NCBI GenBank assembly: GCA_964556705.1
Contig: CAZKXX010000034.1
Span: 1-34,479, forward strand
DNA from: CAZKXX01 sp964556705
GTDB lineage: Bacteria > Acidobacteriota > Terriglobia > UBA7540
Reading direction: 5' to 3'
DNA: 34,479 nucleotides
Position numbers and translations under genes: made by a program. Position 1 is the first letter of the stretch. The number at the start of each line of letters is the position of its first letter. The notes beneath the pieces are model-generated. The model ran no database searches and had not been told where the DNA came from. It was given only the letters and a program-made list of their open reading frames with translations. Shown here one piece after another: positions 17,246 to 25,443 of this stretch.

Positions 17246-18232
17246 CTACTGGAGCCGCTTGAGTTCCTCCAGACGTTTTTCCGCGTAAGCCTTCAAAACG
17301 GTTCCCTCGCCCAGCTGAGCGGCCATGCCGAAGGCCTTCATCGCCTCGCCGTTGTTCCCATGCCGCTGGTGCGCTTCACCCAGGCGGAAAAAGTACTGCG
17401 CGCTGGGCTTCAGGAAGATGGCCTGGTTCAAATCCTCCACCGCTTTCGCGAAATCGTCGCGCATCAGGTGGGCCATGCCTCGCGCAAAATGCGCGTCCGC
17501 CAGGAGGGCCGTCTTCATTTCGCCGGAAATCGGGCTGTCAGGTGTGGGCGGGGGCAACTGGTCAATGAGTTGAATCGCGCGGGTGGCATAAGTCTCCGCC
17601 TCCGCGAGCCGCTTGTTCGATTCCACCGGAGCTCCCTGGAGCATGCGCGGCTGCGGAAGAGTCAGCGCCACCAGCACCAGACTGTACACGTTGTCGGGAT
17701 CGAGCTTCAGACTCTTTTCGCCGTATTCCAGCAGCTTGTCGAGGTCGCCCTTCATCTGCCAGGCTTTCGCCGCGCTGGTGTAGGCGTAGGACATGAGTTC
17801 GCTGTCGGGATAAGTTTTTTCGAACTGTGCCACGAGGGCGAGCTGGCGGTCGGGGTCCGAGACGTTCTGAAGCTCGTGGAAGTCTTTCGCCTCCTGCGGA
17901 GTGGCCTGGAGCTGCACGCCGGCGGCGGTGGTGAGCATGGCGCGCAGCGAGGCTTTGGCCGTGGGCCCCGCCTGCCAGATCTTCGCCAGAACGTCTTCGC
18001 TCACGCCGGCACGACGGAATTTCCGCGCCACCTTGTCGTCCACGTCGAAGTCCACGCCCCGCTCTTCAACGAGGGCGACGACGGGCGCGAGATCCTTCTT
18101 GTTTCGCTTGATCAGCCGCTCGACCTCGCGCTCCGTCAGGGGTGGCTGTTCCCCTTGCGCCTGCGCGCCCGCGATCGGCACGGCAGACAGAAAAACAGAA
18201 ATCATTGCGGCGATGAATAGGTTTCTGGTCAT
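17246..18232 (-). CDS. Secreted TPR protein with N-terminal helical module
   Basis: 328 residues. ATG 18232 is chosen rather than an upstream start at 18328 because it opens a clean Sec signal peptide (MTRNLFIAAMISVFLSAVPI, cleavage after AQA) and has GGAG about 8 nt upstream. Residues about 28-85 ('LTEREVERLIKRNKKDLAPV', 'LVEERGVDFDVDDKVARKFR') form a small charged helical module. I associate this module with Acidobacteriota TPR proteins, from familiarity rather than a search. TPR-like helices follow (about 115-325). Likely a periplasmic scaffold. The FG-GAP gene follows downstream and a larger TPR gene lies upstream on the same strand. Confidence 0.8.
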   Translation of the reverse strand: MTRNLFIAAMISVFLSAVPIAGAQAQGEQPPLTEREVERLIKRNKKDLAPVVALVEERGVDFDVDDKVARKFRRAGVSEDVLAKIWQAGPTAKASLRAMLTTAAGVQLQATPQEAKDFHELQNVSDPDRQLALVAQFEKTYPDSELMSYAYTSAAKAWQMKGDLDKLLEYGEKSLKLDPDNVYSLVLVALTLPQPRMLQGAPVESNKRLAEAETYATRAIQLIDQLPPPTPDSPISGEMKTALLADAHFARGMAHLMRDDFAKAVEDLNQAIFLKPSAQYFFRLGEAHQRHGNNGEAMKAFGMAAQLGEGTVLKAYAEKRLEELKRLQ

Positions 18233-18279
18233 GACGCTCTCCAAAGAAATCCCAGGTCTCCTTCCAGCTCCCCTCGTCG

Positions 18280-18309
18280 AACGTAATCGCGAAAGCTCGC
18301 GCTTGTCAA
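18280..18309 (-). promoter_or_regulatory. Possible promoter for the TPR gene at 18232
   Basis: Perfect minus-strand -35 TTGACA (18304-18309), 18-bp spacer and a weak -10 TACGTT (18280-18285). The start would be about 40 nt before ATG 18232. Confidence 0.35.
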
Positions 18310-18375
18310 ACGCCGGACGCGCATCCATCGGTCTCGCGGCGGTTCGCGACGCTTCCTTTCGACCGACTTGCGTCC

Positions 18376-19980
18376 TCAGTGCGGGACCATCAACCGAAAT
18401 TCCGGCGGCGCGTTGCTTTCCTTCTCCTGAATCTTCTTCGCAATTTCCAGATGCCTGGCGGAGGCGTCGCGATTGCCAAGCCGCGCGTAAAGCATCCCGA
18501 GCTGGTAGTGAGCCTTCCCGGATTCGGGTTTCAGGGCAATCGCGCGCTCCAGGGCCTTCCGCGCGTCTTCGTAGTCTCGCTGCTTGAAAAGGACCGTGCC
18601 CAGGGCTTCGTGGGCCGGAGCGTGCTCAGGATAGCGACTCAAAAGGTCGCGGAATATTGCGGCCGCTTCGGGTTCCTCCCCTTTACGCTCCGCGAGCAGG
18701 CCCAGATAGTAGTAAGCGGCCAACTGTTCCGGGTTGAGCTGAATGCTCTTCTTCAGATAGCGCTCCGCTTCTTCGAGATTCACTTCGAGAAACAGTACGG
18801 CGCCCAGCGCGTAATTGAACAATGGGTCTTCGGGATGACTCTCGAGCAGTTTTGAGAGCAACGCGCGCGCTTCCGGATACTTCTTCTTGGCCACGTGCGC
18901 CGAAGCAAGGACGTAACGCGAGGGCTCGTGCTCGGGCCGAAGCTGGTGGGCTTTCTCGAGCGCCTCCAGCGCATCCTCAATCAGGTCCTTCTGAAGGCAC
19001 AGCCTTCCGAATTCAAACAGGACGTCGGGATTCTCCGGCGCGCGGCGCTTGGCCATGATGAGATACGCCATCGCCTGGTCGAGGTCCTGCTGCTGCTCCG
19101 CAATCCGGGCAATCTGCCGGTAGCAGTCAATGCAGTTTTCGTTGAAGCTGAGCGCCACCTGATAGTTGGCCGAAGCCCGGTCCCACTCGCCCGCCAGGAA
19201 GTAGTAGCCGGCCAGGTTGAACGAAAGATCGAACGAAAGCGCTCCTTCTTTCTTGGCCTTTTCCAGAACTTCAATCGCCTCGCGCACCAGCCCGCCCTGC
19301 GCCAGGACGTGGGCAAACATCAACGCGGCGCCGGGAGGAACGCCGCTGAGCGCGCGCCAGTGCGAGAGGAGTCCTTGAGCCGAGGCGCGGTCCTTGATCC
19401 CCAGATAGTTCCCCGCGAGAAGCAGCAAACCGTCCGGACTTTGCTTCAGCGATTCCAGGATCGGCTGGACGACGTCGAGCGATTGCCTGAAATTCCCCAG
19501 CGCGCTTTCCGCCTGCCCCAGACCCAACCGCGCGCCCGCGCTGTTCGGGTCCTGCTTCAACGCATCGCGAAAGGCCCGGCTCGCGCGGTCGTGCTTCCCC
19601 TGCAAGCCGTAAACCTGGCCGAGGTTCAATTTCGCCCCGAGCATCCGAGGGTTGAGTTCGAGCGCCTTGAGGAGAAAGTCTTCGCTTTCCTCAAACCGCC
19701 CCTGATGCAGGCGAATGGCGCCGAGCGCCGACAAGGCGACGGGCCGGACATCGGGCTCCGCCAGCGCGGCGCGCGCTTCCCTCTCCGCCTCTTCATAGGC
19801 CCCGCGCGCCATCAAGTCGAGCGAGCGCTTCAAATGCTCCTGCGCGCCGGACTCGGAGCCCGCGAGAATGCACTGCGGCGCCAGAAGGAAAACAACGGCG
19901 ACGGCCGCCCGTGCGAGTGACCTTCGAGGCGCGACGCTGCGCGGAAATCTATTCATGCTGAAGACCGGCCTCACCAACAT
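18376..19980 (-). CDS. Exported TPR-repeat protein
   Basis: 534 residues from ATG 19980; ATG 19956 is an equally possible start and neither has a strong ribosome-binding site. A signal peptide is present either way ('RSLARAAVAVVFLLAPQCIL', ending near 'AGSESGA'). The remainder is an almost uninterrupted array of about 13 TPR units ('LGAIRLHQGRFEESEDFLLK', 'LKLNLGQVYGLQGKHDRASR'-like repeats, 'KAHYQLGMLYARLGNRDASA'). Cys at 'APQC' does not fit a lipobox, so it is probably a soluble periplasmic protein. It shares overall character with the TPR protein at the start of the window, and like it precedes an FG-GAP/ASPIC-UnbV gene, though with a smaller TPR gene in between. Confidence 0.88.
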   Translation of the reverse strand: MLVRPVFSMNRFPRSVAPRRSLARAAVAVVFLLAPQCILAGSESGAQEHLKRSLDLMARGAYEEAEREARAALAEPDVRPVALSALGAIRLHQGRFEESEDFLLKALELNPRMLGAKLNLGQVYGLQGKHDRASRAFRDALKQDPNSAGARLGLGQAESALGNFRQSLDVVQPILESLKQSPDGLLLLAGNYLGIKDRASAQGLLSHWRALSGVPPGAALMFAHVLAQGGLVREAIEVLEKAKKEGALSFDLSFNLAGYYFLAGEWDRASANYQVALSFNENCIDCYRQIARIAEQQQDLDQAMAYLIMAKRRAPENPDVLFEFGRLCLQKDLIEDALEALEKAHQLRPEHEPSRYVLASAHVAKKKYPEARALLSKLLESHPEDPLFNYALGAVLFLEVNLEEAERYLKKSIQLNPEQLAAYYYLGLLAERKGEEPEAAAIFRDLLSRYPEHAPAHEALGTVLFKQRDYEDARKALERAIALKPESGKAHYQLGMLYARLGNRDASARHLEIAKKIQEKESNAPPEFRLMVPH

Positions 19981-20040
19981 CTGGTCACGCCGACAAGCGG
20001 GCTTTCAACCGACGTACACTGCCCTGACGCCTGAGCTGTC

Positions 20041-20061
20041 GCGGCGGTCCATGCCCGCCGC
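20041..20061. other. Hairpin between GH39 and TPR genes
   Basis: GCGGCGG (20041-20047) and CCGCCGC (20055-20061) form a 7-bp stem with a 7-nt loop, 83 nt past the GH39 stop. No T tract follows, so it is only a weak terminator candidate. Confidence 0.3.
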
Positions 20062-20143
20062 TCCGCCAGGACCCTCATTCAGGCTACCGCAGGCCCGCGC
20101 GGGCCATCAAGTTGCGCCTGCCGGCTGTTTCAATCGTCCAACG

Positions 20144-21817
20144 TCACCAGCTCAACTGCACAAGCGAAAGCCCCTGTCGCGGCAGCTCGAATCGTAATCG
20201 CACCCGGCCACTTTCCGTCTCAACCCACTCGGGTGAAGTCAGAAGTTGAACGTGGCCGGCCGCCTCGAGCCGCGCATACTGCGCGGGCGTCGGCTGCTGG
20301 GGCGAACCCATTTCCTGCCAAACCGCGTACGCGTTGCTCGTGCGCGAATCGACGCGGTAGTGCCGCACCAGCGCCCGCCGGACGTCTTGAGGGAGACCCT
20401 CGAAGGATATTTCCAGCGGCGCGGCGGGAGCCGAAACGTCATCGTCGTGATAGTTCCAGACCAGCAGTGAGACTTCGCGCTCGCGCCGGCTCGCGAGCGC
20501 GTTGATCTCCGGCCGCCCGCGCACGCCGGAAGCGAGCACTTCGTCCACCTTGACCGCGCCCGAGCTCTCGACTGCTACCCTGTTCCCACCCATGAGTCCG
20601 ATCAGACGGAAGAAGTTCAGGACAGGTTTATCGATGCCGTTCGTCGAAAGCGTTCGGAAGCCCGCGAAATAAGGCTGGTCTTCGAACAGAAACGCCCAAG
20701 TCACCGCTCCCGCCAGGTTGATGCCGTGTCGCGAGGCGAGTTCGAGCGTCCGCTCGTAGGTGGCCGCCGTGTACGCCGCGTAAAGCGGCCCGTTACGGTA
20801 GGCGTTCTGCGGGTGAGTCCGGGCCGAGCAGGCCGCGCAGCCTTCCGGGTCGGATTCGCCGAGGACGACCGGAAGATGCTTCAGCTCCGGGAAGGAGGCG
20901 ATGATTGCGAAGCCGCGGTCAATGTCTGCGAGCTGCCTGGCGAGGCCCATTTGGACGCGGCCTTCGACCATCGTGGGCCGGCCCTTGGCGTGGAAGGCGA
21001 TGTAGTCGAGCGGCGAGCCCGTCTTCCCCGTGGCGTAGTTCTTGCCGCGCACGCAGTGTTCGAGAAAGTTACGAAGAAATTCTGCCGCGCGGTCGCTCGA
21101 CGCACCCGTCGTGTGCGGCCCGCCGAATCGCGCCGTGGGCAGCGCGCGCTTCGCCGCCGCCGCCGTGTAGTCGTACAGCTTGTGATATTCCTCCGGCGTC
21201 CCCTGCCAGTAGCCGATGTCGGGCTCGTTCCAGAGCTCCCAGTACCAGGTCTCGACTTCCGCTCTCCCGTACCGCTCCACGGCGCGCCGAACCCACTCGT
21301 GGATGAGTTCGCTCCACTTGTCGTAATCCCTGGGAGGGTGCGCCCAGCCGGTCCAGAGCGTTCCCTCCGGCCAGGTGTGCCGATAGGGCTGCGGCTTCAC
21401 CGAAAGCGCCTCCGGCATGAATCCGATCTCCACCAATGGGACGGTTTTCGTTTCCTTCAGCGCATCGAAGATGCTGTCAACGACTTTCCAGTCATAGACA
21501 GGCCTCCCCGAGGCGTCCTCCGTGTACACGTTCGTCGAACCCCACTTGAGCGCCGGCTTCCCGTCGCCGCTGGTGAGCAGGTTGTGCATACGGATGTAAA
21601 CCGGTACGGGCGCAAGCGACCGGAGCTTGGAAAGGAGTTGTTTTCCGGAAGCCCGGTCCGTGTAATTCGGCTCGTCGTAGCCGAAGTAGGCCCAGGAGGT
21701 CGGGAACGGGCCGAGCGACTCCTCCGCGTGGACGCGGATGGAGACGGTTTCCTGAGCCGGCAAGAAGGCCGCAAAGGACAAAACAAGGATGGCGAGAGAA
21801 ATGAGGCGGCGGGTCAT
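20144..21817 (-). CDS. GH39-like glycoside hydrolase (beta-xylosidase / alpha-L-arabinofuranosidase type), secreted
   Basis: 557 residues. ATG 21817 is preferred over 21871 because GAGGAGG lies just upstream and the product then begins with a normal signal peptide (MTRRLISLAILVLSFAAFLP). A TIM barrel follows with clan GH-A features: acid/base E198 in WYWELWNEPDIGYW and a probable nucleophile E321 in LPVVLGESDPEGCAA. A C-terminal beta domain completes it. The ELWNEPD motif and overall layout fit GH39, whose members hydrolyse beta-xylosides and, in some subfamilies, arabinosides. It lies with arabinofuranosidase genes, so arabinoxylan or arabinan side chains are likely substrates. Family confidence is good; substrate is inferred. 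Confidence 0.8.
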   Translation of the reverse strand: MTRRLISLAILVLSFAAFLPAQETVSIRVHAEESLGPFPTSWAYFGYDEPNYTDRASGKQLLSKLRSLAPVPVYIRMHNLLTSGDGKPALKWGSTNVYTEDASGRPVYDWKVVDSIFDALKETKTVPLVEIGFMPEALSVKPQPYRHTWPEGTLWTGWAHPPRDYDKWSELIHEWVRRAVERYGRAEVETWYWELWNEPDIGYWQGTPEEYHKLYDYTAAAAKRALPTARFGGPHTTGASSDRAAEFLRNFLEHCVRGKNYATGKTGSPLDYIAFHAKGRPTMVEGRVQMGLARQLADIDRGFAIIASFPELKHLPVVLGESDPEGCAACSARTHPQNAYRNGPLYAAYTAATYERTLELASRHGINLAGAVTWAFLFEDQPYFAGFRTLSTNGIDKPVLNFFRLIGLMGGNRVAVESSGAVKVDEVLASGVRGRPEINALASRREREVSLLVWNYHDDDVSAPAAPLEISFEGLPQDVRRALVRHYRVDSRTSNAYAVWQEMGSPQQPTPAQYARLEAAGHVQLLTSPEWVETESGRVRLRFELPRQGLSLVQLSW

Positions 21818-22151
21818 CAATTCCTCCTCGGAGATGGATGCGAGTTCGATGTAAGCGTTTGCGCCGCTCATCTTAATTCTTCAATCTTACTTTCACAAGA
21901 CCGGATTGGCCGGGTGCTCCTCCACGCCCAACGGTCTCGGATCATCCTCTTTATTGCTGCCCGAGGACATCCTCCGGGATCTCCGGTTTGCGTTGCCTTT
22001 TTCCACAGTCCGAATATAGAATGCGTTTTCGCATACGAATAGTCGCGCTCGGACACTTCCCCTGACGTATTTGGGCAAAGGCGGTTATTTCGAGAATCCG
22101 CCTGGTCAGGAGACAGGGGGACTTCGCGGGCTGGCCGACCGGAGGGTATCC
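21818..22151. other. Intergenic region upstream of GH39
   Basis: 334 bp between GH39 (minus) and the GH127 remnant (plus). It holds a minus-strand TATATT -10-like hexamer (22013-22018) with a perfect ATGCG/CGCAT inverted repeat directly upstream (22021-22034). No gene is supported. Confidence 0.5.
22021..22034. promoter_or_regulatory. Palindrome overlapping a possible GH39 promoter
   Basis: ATGCG, four T, then CGCAT: a perfect inverted repeat placed 2 bp upstream of a TATATT -10 candidate on the minus strand. The position suits a repressor site. The -35 is poor and the regulator is unknown. Confidence 0.35.
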
Positions 22152-22451
22152 ATGAGAGCGCAAACCCGATTTGCGGCCGCCGCAGCCCTCGGGGCAATTT
22201 TCCTGGGAGCGCAGGCCTTCCAGATTTCCGGCGCTGGGGCGCCCGGGAAGGAAGCCGGCATCCTGGACCTCCGAAAGTCTCCCCACGCCAAGCTCCAGAA
22301 CATTCCCGTGCGCAGCGTGACGCTCGGCGAAAGCGCGGCGCAGGCGGCGCGCGCGGGGCGCGAGGTCGAGCTCACATTCATCCCCTACTCGGTCTGGGCG
22401 AACCGCGAGGACACGCCGATGCTGGTGTGGGTGAGGTACGCCGCGGAGTGA
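22152..22451 (+). pseudogene. Internally deleted GH127 remnant (signal peptide + N- and C-terminal ends only)
   Basis: 99 residues from ATG 22152, with GGAGGG 5 nt upstream. A signal peptide ('AAAAALGAIFLGAQAFQISG' region) is followed by ILDLRKSPHAKL...PVRSVTLGE, matching 15 of 24 positions of residues 42-65 of the GH127 protein at 29601-31652. After about 12 residues comes ELTFIPYSVWANRE...MLVWVRY, matching 17 of 24 positions of that protein's C-terminus (from residue 644). About 565 residues, including the E-x-C and Cys-Cys catalytic elements, are missing, yet frame, start and stop are intact. It cannot be an active glycosidase. It is either decaying or a retained small secreted protein. 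Confidence 0.8.
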
Positions 22452-22530
22452 AGTCTGGCGCGACGTTGCGCCCACCTGCTTTGCGCGCGACAATGTGAGC
22501 CCCCGAACGGTCCCCGCCGGAGGTGCTCCT

Positions 22531-23034
22531 GTGACCAAAGGGGATTTTCGCGAGCTCGTCCTGCGCGCCTATCGTGCGGCCCGAACGCTCATCGGCATGT
22601 CGCCCGAGGACCGCCTGGCGTGGCGGCCGGCAGGAAATTTCATGACCCTCGGCCAGTTGATCTACCACGTCGGCGACGCCCTGGGCGGCGACCTGCGCCG
22701 GTTGTTCTCCGGCGACTGGCCGGCCATCACGCCCGAAGAATTGGACGAAATGATGAAAGTAGAAAACCGGCGGTCGTGCGCGGCCGAAGAAGCGCTCGCC
22801 CGGCTCGCGGAGGATGAAGCGGTTTTCGAAAAATTCCTCGCAGGCATCAGCAAAGACGAATTCGCCTCGAAGCCCGTCTCCACCCCCTGGGGAGTTCAGG
22901 GAAAGATGGAGCCGATGGCCGTCACCTTCCTCGAACACTTCAACAACCACAAAATGCAGCTCTTCCTGTATCTCAAGCTGCTCGGTTTCCCCGTCAATAC
23001 CGGCACGCTCTATTTCGGCGTGCCGATACCGTGA
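22531..23034 (+). CDS. DinB-like four-helix-bundle protein
   Basis: 167 residues from GTG 22531, chosen because GGAGGTG lies 5 nt upstream; an earlier in-frame start at 22495 lacks a site. The sequence is a helical bundle with histidines at DinB metal-ligand positions: 'LGQLIYHVGDAL' early and 'FLEHFNNHKMQLFLYLKLLG' late (H-x3-H). DinB/YfiT-family proteins bind a divalent metal. Many are putative thiol-dependent S-transferases, but this one's reaction cannot be assigned. It lies 79 nt after the GH127 remnant on the same strand, and no functional link to arabinose use is evident. Confidence 0.75.
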   Translation: MTKGDFRELVLRAYRAARTLIGMSPEDRLAWRPAGNFMTLGQLIYHVGDALGGDLRRLFSGDWPAITPEELDEMMKVENRRSCAAEEALARLAEDEAVFEKFLAGISKDEFASKPVSTPWGVQGKMEPMAVTFLEHFNNHKMQLFLYLKLLGFPVNTGTLYFGVPIP

Positions 23035-23336
23035 AGGGCTTCGGGTGACATGCTGAGTTTTTGCCGCCGAGGCGCAGAGATGCACCCACGAAACGCTGTC
23101 ATCCGGCGGACCTTTCAGTTCCCGCAGTGCGGGACCGGGGAACGAAGGATTTCTATTGGTCTTCGTAGAAAAGGAGAGGATTAGGCCGCGGGATGGGACC
23201 TGGCAGCACGTAAAGCAGCGGCGGCCGATCAGTTATGAAATTGATTTCAATCCGAACCCGCATGATAGCGGGTGCGCGGCGTGGGCACACATTACCGCGC
23301 GCACGGGCCGCCGGGGTCCAAATACAAATCTAATCG
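23035..23336. other. Intergenic region after the DinB-like gene
   Basis: 302 bp. A short hairpin (CCCGC-AGT-GCGGG, 23121-23133) is present without a T tract. Short ORFs here show no recognisable domain or good ribosome-binding site. Nothing else is seen. Confidence 0.5.
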
Positions 23337-23582
23337 CTACTCCCCATCCAATCGACTCCGCAAGGCTAGGCGTCTCAGCACGAAAAGCAGTCCAAGCGCA
23401 GCTGTAAAACCGATAGGGATAGTGAAATCGACAAAGTATCCCCAGCCCAAGTTTCTTGACACCACGTGGGTTTGCCTCCCTAACGTTTCAGCTCCTTTCC
23501 ATACCCACAGCGCGCCCGCTAGAATCAGGAACGCTGAATCCGCGCGTCGGCTAAGCGTGAGGGCCCTGCGAAAGCTTTCCAT
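23337..23582 (-). CDS. Small membrane protein of unknown function
   Basis: 81 residues. An Arg-rich N-terminus is followed by two hydrophobic segments (about 16-33 'SAFLILAGALWVW' and 49-69 'FVDFTIPIGFTAALGLLFVL') and a basic C-terminus ('RRLALRSRLDGE'). This is a plausible two-helix inner-membrane topology. The ribosome-binding site is weak and no family is recognised. It is the only ORF of protein-like composition between the DinB gene and the three-gene set upstream. Confidence 0.45.
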   Translation of the reverse strand: MESFRRALTLSRRADSAFLILAGALWVWKGAETLGRQTHVVSRNLGWGYFVDFTIPIGFTAALGLLFVLRRLALRSRLDGE

Positions 23583-23672
23583 CCGAAACTCGCCCTGGAA
23601 GCGGCTGCAAAAAGGCGTCGGCCCATTGAAAACAAAAGGCTTATCTTGCCAAATCGAGGTTCTGCAATAGGT

Positions 23673-23733
23673 TGTAGTCGGAAGAACCAGGTCAATTATT
23701 TCGGCACGTCGTTAACCCGTCGACCCGACTACA
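23673..23733. repeat. Inverted repeat at the 3' end of the HEAT-like gene
   Basis: TGTAGTCGG (23673-23681) and CCGACTACA (23725-23733) are exact 9-bp complements 43 nt apart. The right arm covers the stop codon of the gene ending at 23729. It could be part of a termination structure or the edge of an inserted segment; no T tract. Confidence 0.45.
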
Positions 23734-24292
23734 TATCTTCTCTGTTCAATTTCATGTCTTCTTCGGCAGTCTCAATGGACCTCAGTAGGCGGTCTGACTC
23801 GACAGGATAAAGAGCCTTTCCGGCTGCCTCTTTGAAAAGCTCGTCAGCTCTGCCGGGTTCCTCTCGCAAGATTTGCCTGATGGTCTGTCTCGCGTTCTTG
23901 CTTTCGATGGAGTCGAAATCTCGCGTTCTTACAACCTCGAGGAGTGATGGCAAAGCGGGTTCTCCTATCGCGAAAAGCGCTCCGGTCGCGGGATACCGAC
24001 TGCTGACACCGATGGGCCTTCTTCGGAGGCCCCCTTCAGAAGGTCGTCTGTATCTGAACCCCAGAAGATCAATCAGGTAGGGGATCGCTGCTTGGGCCTT
24101 TCGCCGCCCTAGGCTCCTGATGGCTTCCGCAACTTTGCCTGGATCGCGGTGTACTAACTCCGAATCCTGCAAAATCTTTATCAAGCCTTCGATAGTCGGA
24201 GCAGTCCCTCGATCCATGCTCTGACGCGGCAATGTATCTCCGCCCGCCGATACGAAACCGCACAGTATCAACAATACGACTCGCGTAATCAA
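23729..24292 (-). CDS. Secreted HEAT-repeat-like protein
   Basis: 187 residues from a TTG start, with AAGGA about 9-10 nt upstream. A short signal peptide (MITRVVLLILCGFVSAGG) is followed by helical repeats resembling HEAT/PBS units: 'EAIRSLGRRKAQAAIPYLID' and 'GALFAIGEPALPSLLEVVRT'. These normally form small protein-binding solenoids. It is the last gene of a three-gene minus-strand set (54-nt gap to the previous gene). Function is unknown. Confidence 0.65.
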   Translation of the reverse strand: MITRVVLLILCGFVSAGGDTLPRQSMDRGTAPTIEGLIKILQDSELVHRDPGKVAEAIRSLGRRKAQAAIPYLIDLLGFRYRRPSEGGLRRRPIGVSSRYPATGALFAIGEPALPSLLEVVRTRDFDSIESKNARQTIRQILREEPGRADELFKEAAGKALYPVESDRLLRSIETAEEDMKLNREDM

Positions 24293-24346
24293 GTCGCACC
24301 ATCCTTTCGCGAGGCTTATGGGGTCGGTTCAAATCGTTCCGCAGGC

Positions 24347-25345
24347 TCACTGTAAATTCCATGTCGTTTCAGTCTGTCCAGCACCAGCAACGTTGTCGCC
24401 AGGGATGTCATTCCTCAGTTGGTCGCCGGAAGTTGTCCCGATGATGGACACGCGCGAGTACCAATAGAGGTCTATCGGTGAAACTCTGAGTCCTCCCAGG
24501 GAGTTGAGAACGGCCCACTGTCGAAAGTTCACCCGAAACCGATTTATAGTTCCCACAGATGCTCCACCGATACCAGGGGCGTCTAAGTCGTACACTCTGC
24601 CTCCGGGCTGCGGGTTGTCATCACGCAACTCGTTGTCCGATGTATCCAAATAAATCGGAGGGGCCGATTGTTGAATCAATATGCTACCAGCATAGAGCTT
24701 CTCCTCGCGGACTTCTCGATGAATCGTAATTGACCCGGCGAAGGAGCTAGGGAAGACCTCGCCCGCAATCTCAACACCTGTTCCCCAATAAGCTTGAGGC
24801 GAGTAGTATCTGGTTCCGAGACTCGTTGTGCCAAGCCGCCGGTTAAATTCGCTGCTCGCGGCGTTATCGCTAGAGATACTCCCGCTCGTCCGCAGTGAAA
24901 GGAGAACGTAGGGCACCGTCGTCCCCGGCGGGTTGAGGGCGACATTGGAGATGAACCACCCCATGAACACGCAATATGCGTCGTGCACGCTCCTGAAAGT
25001 GTAGACGCCCAGGTCATTCGCGTCGTAGGCCAGCGACGTGTCCGCGCGCGCCCAGCCCAGCGCAATATTATCCTGGCGGTATGCGCTGACATTCCGCCCG
25101 TTTGGGGATTGAAGCGTGATTCGAGCGTGCGCTTGGTGCTGCATGTCCTGAACATTGGTGACGGACCAGGCGCTCACCCTTCCCGTCGTGTCAACTGAAG
25201 AGCTGATATAGATCCCGCCTTGAGCATAGGCTCGAGGAGTTTGGGGCCAACATAGGGCCATGACGATCAACAAGGTCATCAACACTCCGCTGCGTGGCAG
25301 CAAACTCGTAGGTCCGCTTAGCTCCGCCGTGTGCTCGCAAGACAT
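24347..25345 (-). CDS. Secreted protein of unknown function
   Basis: 332 residues from ATG 25345 (GGAGG 10 nt upstream). ATG 25279, with GGAG 5 nt upstream, would give 310 residues starting right at the hydrophobic core (MTLLIVMALCWPQTPRAYAQ). The mature part is rich in Ser, Thr, Asn, Tyr and Gly with alternating beta-type patterns ('GGIYISSSVDTTGRVSAWSV', 'GSITIHREVREEKLYAGSIL'), suggesting an all-beta extracellular protein. I do not recognise a family. The codons look less GC-rich than in the glycosidase genes. Middle gene of the three-gene set. Confidence 0.6.
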   Translation of the reverse strand: MSCEHTAELSGPTSLLPRSGVLMTLLIVMALCWPQTPRAYAQGGIYISSSVDTTGRVSAWSVTNVQDMQHQAHARITLQSPNGRNVSAYRQDNIALGWARADTSLAYDANDLGVYTFRSVHDAYCVFMGWFISNVALNPPGTTVPYVLLSLRTSGSISSDNAASSEFNRRLGTTSLGTRYYSPQAYWGTGVEIAGEVFPSSFAGSITIHREVREEKLYAGSILIQQSAPPIYLDTSDNELRDDNPQPGGRVYDLDAPGIGGASVGTINRFRVNFRQWAVLNSLGGLRVSPIDLYWYSRVSIIGTTSGDQLRNDIPGDNVAGAGQTETTWNLQ

Positions 25346-25443
25346 CCTGACCCTTCCTCCATTCAAGATTGGAACGCTCAAGCCTCCCAGAAATTCTAGC
25401 GCCTCTCCCTGGGACCTCCAAGAATTGGAATCATCCATCTCTT

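Noticed and set aside
15929..18220. 763-aa plus-strand ORF
   Set aside because: It lies opposite two well-supported minus-strand genes (FG-GAP and TPR), has low-complexity Val/Arg/Glu-rich content and shows no domain.
23156..23670. Short plus-strand ORFs downstream of the DinB-like gene
   Set aside because: No ribosome-binding site, no domain, and they overlap the better-supported small membrane protein on the minus strand.
23673..23733. Transposon terminal inverted repeat
   Set aside because: The arms are only 9 bp and 43 nt apart, one overlaps a stop codon, and there is no transposase; a termination structure is simpler.
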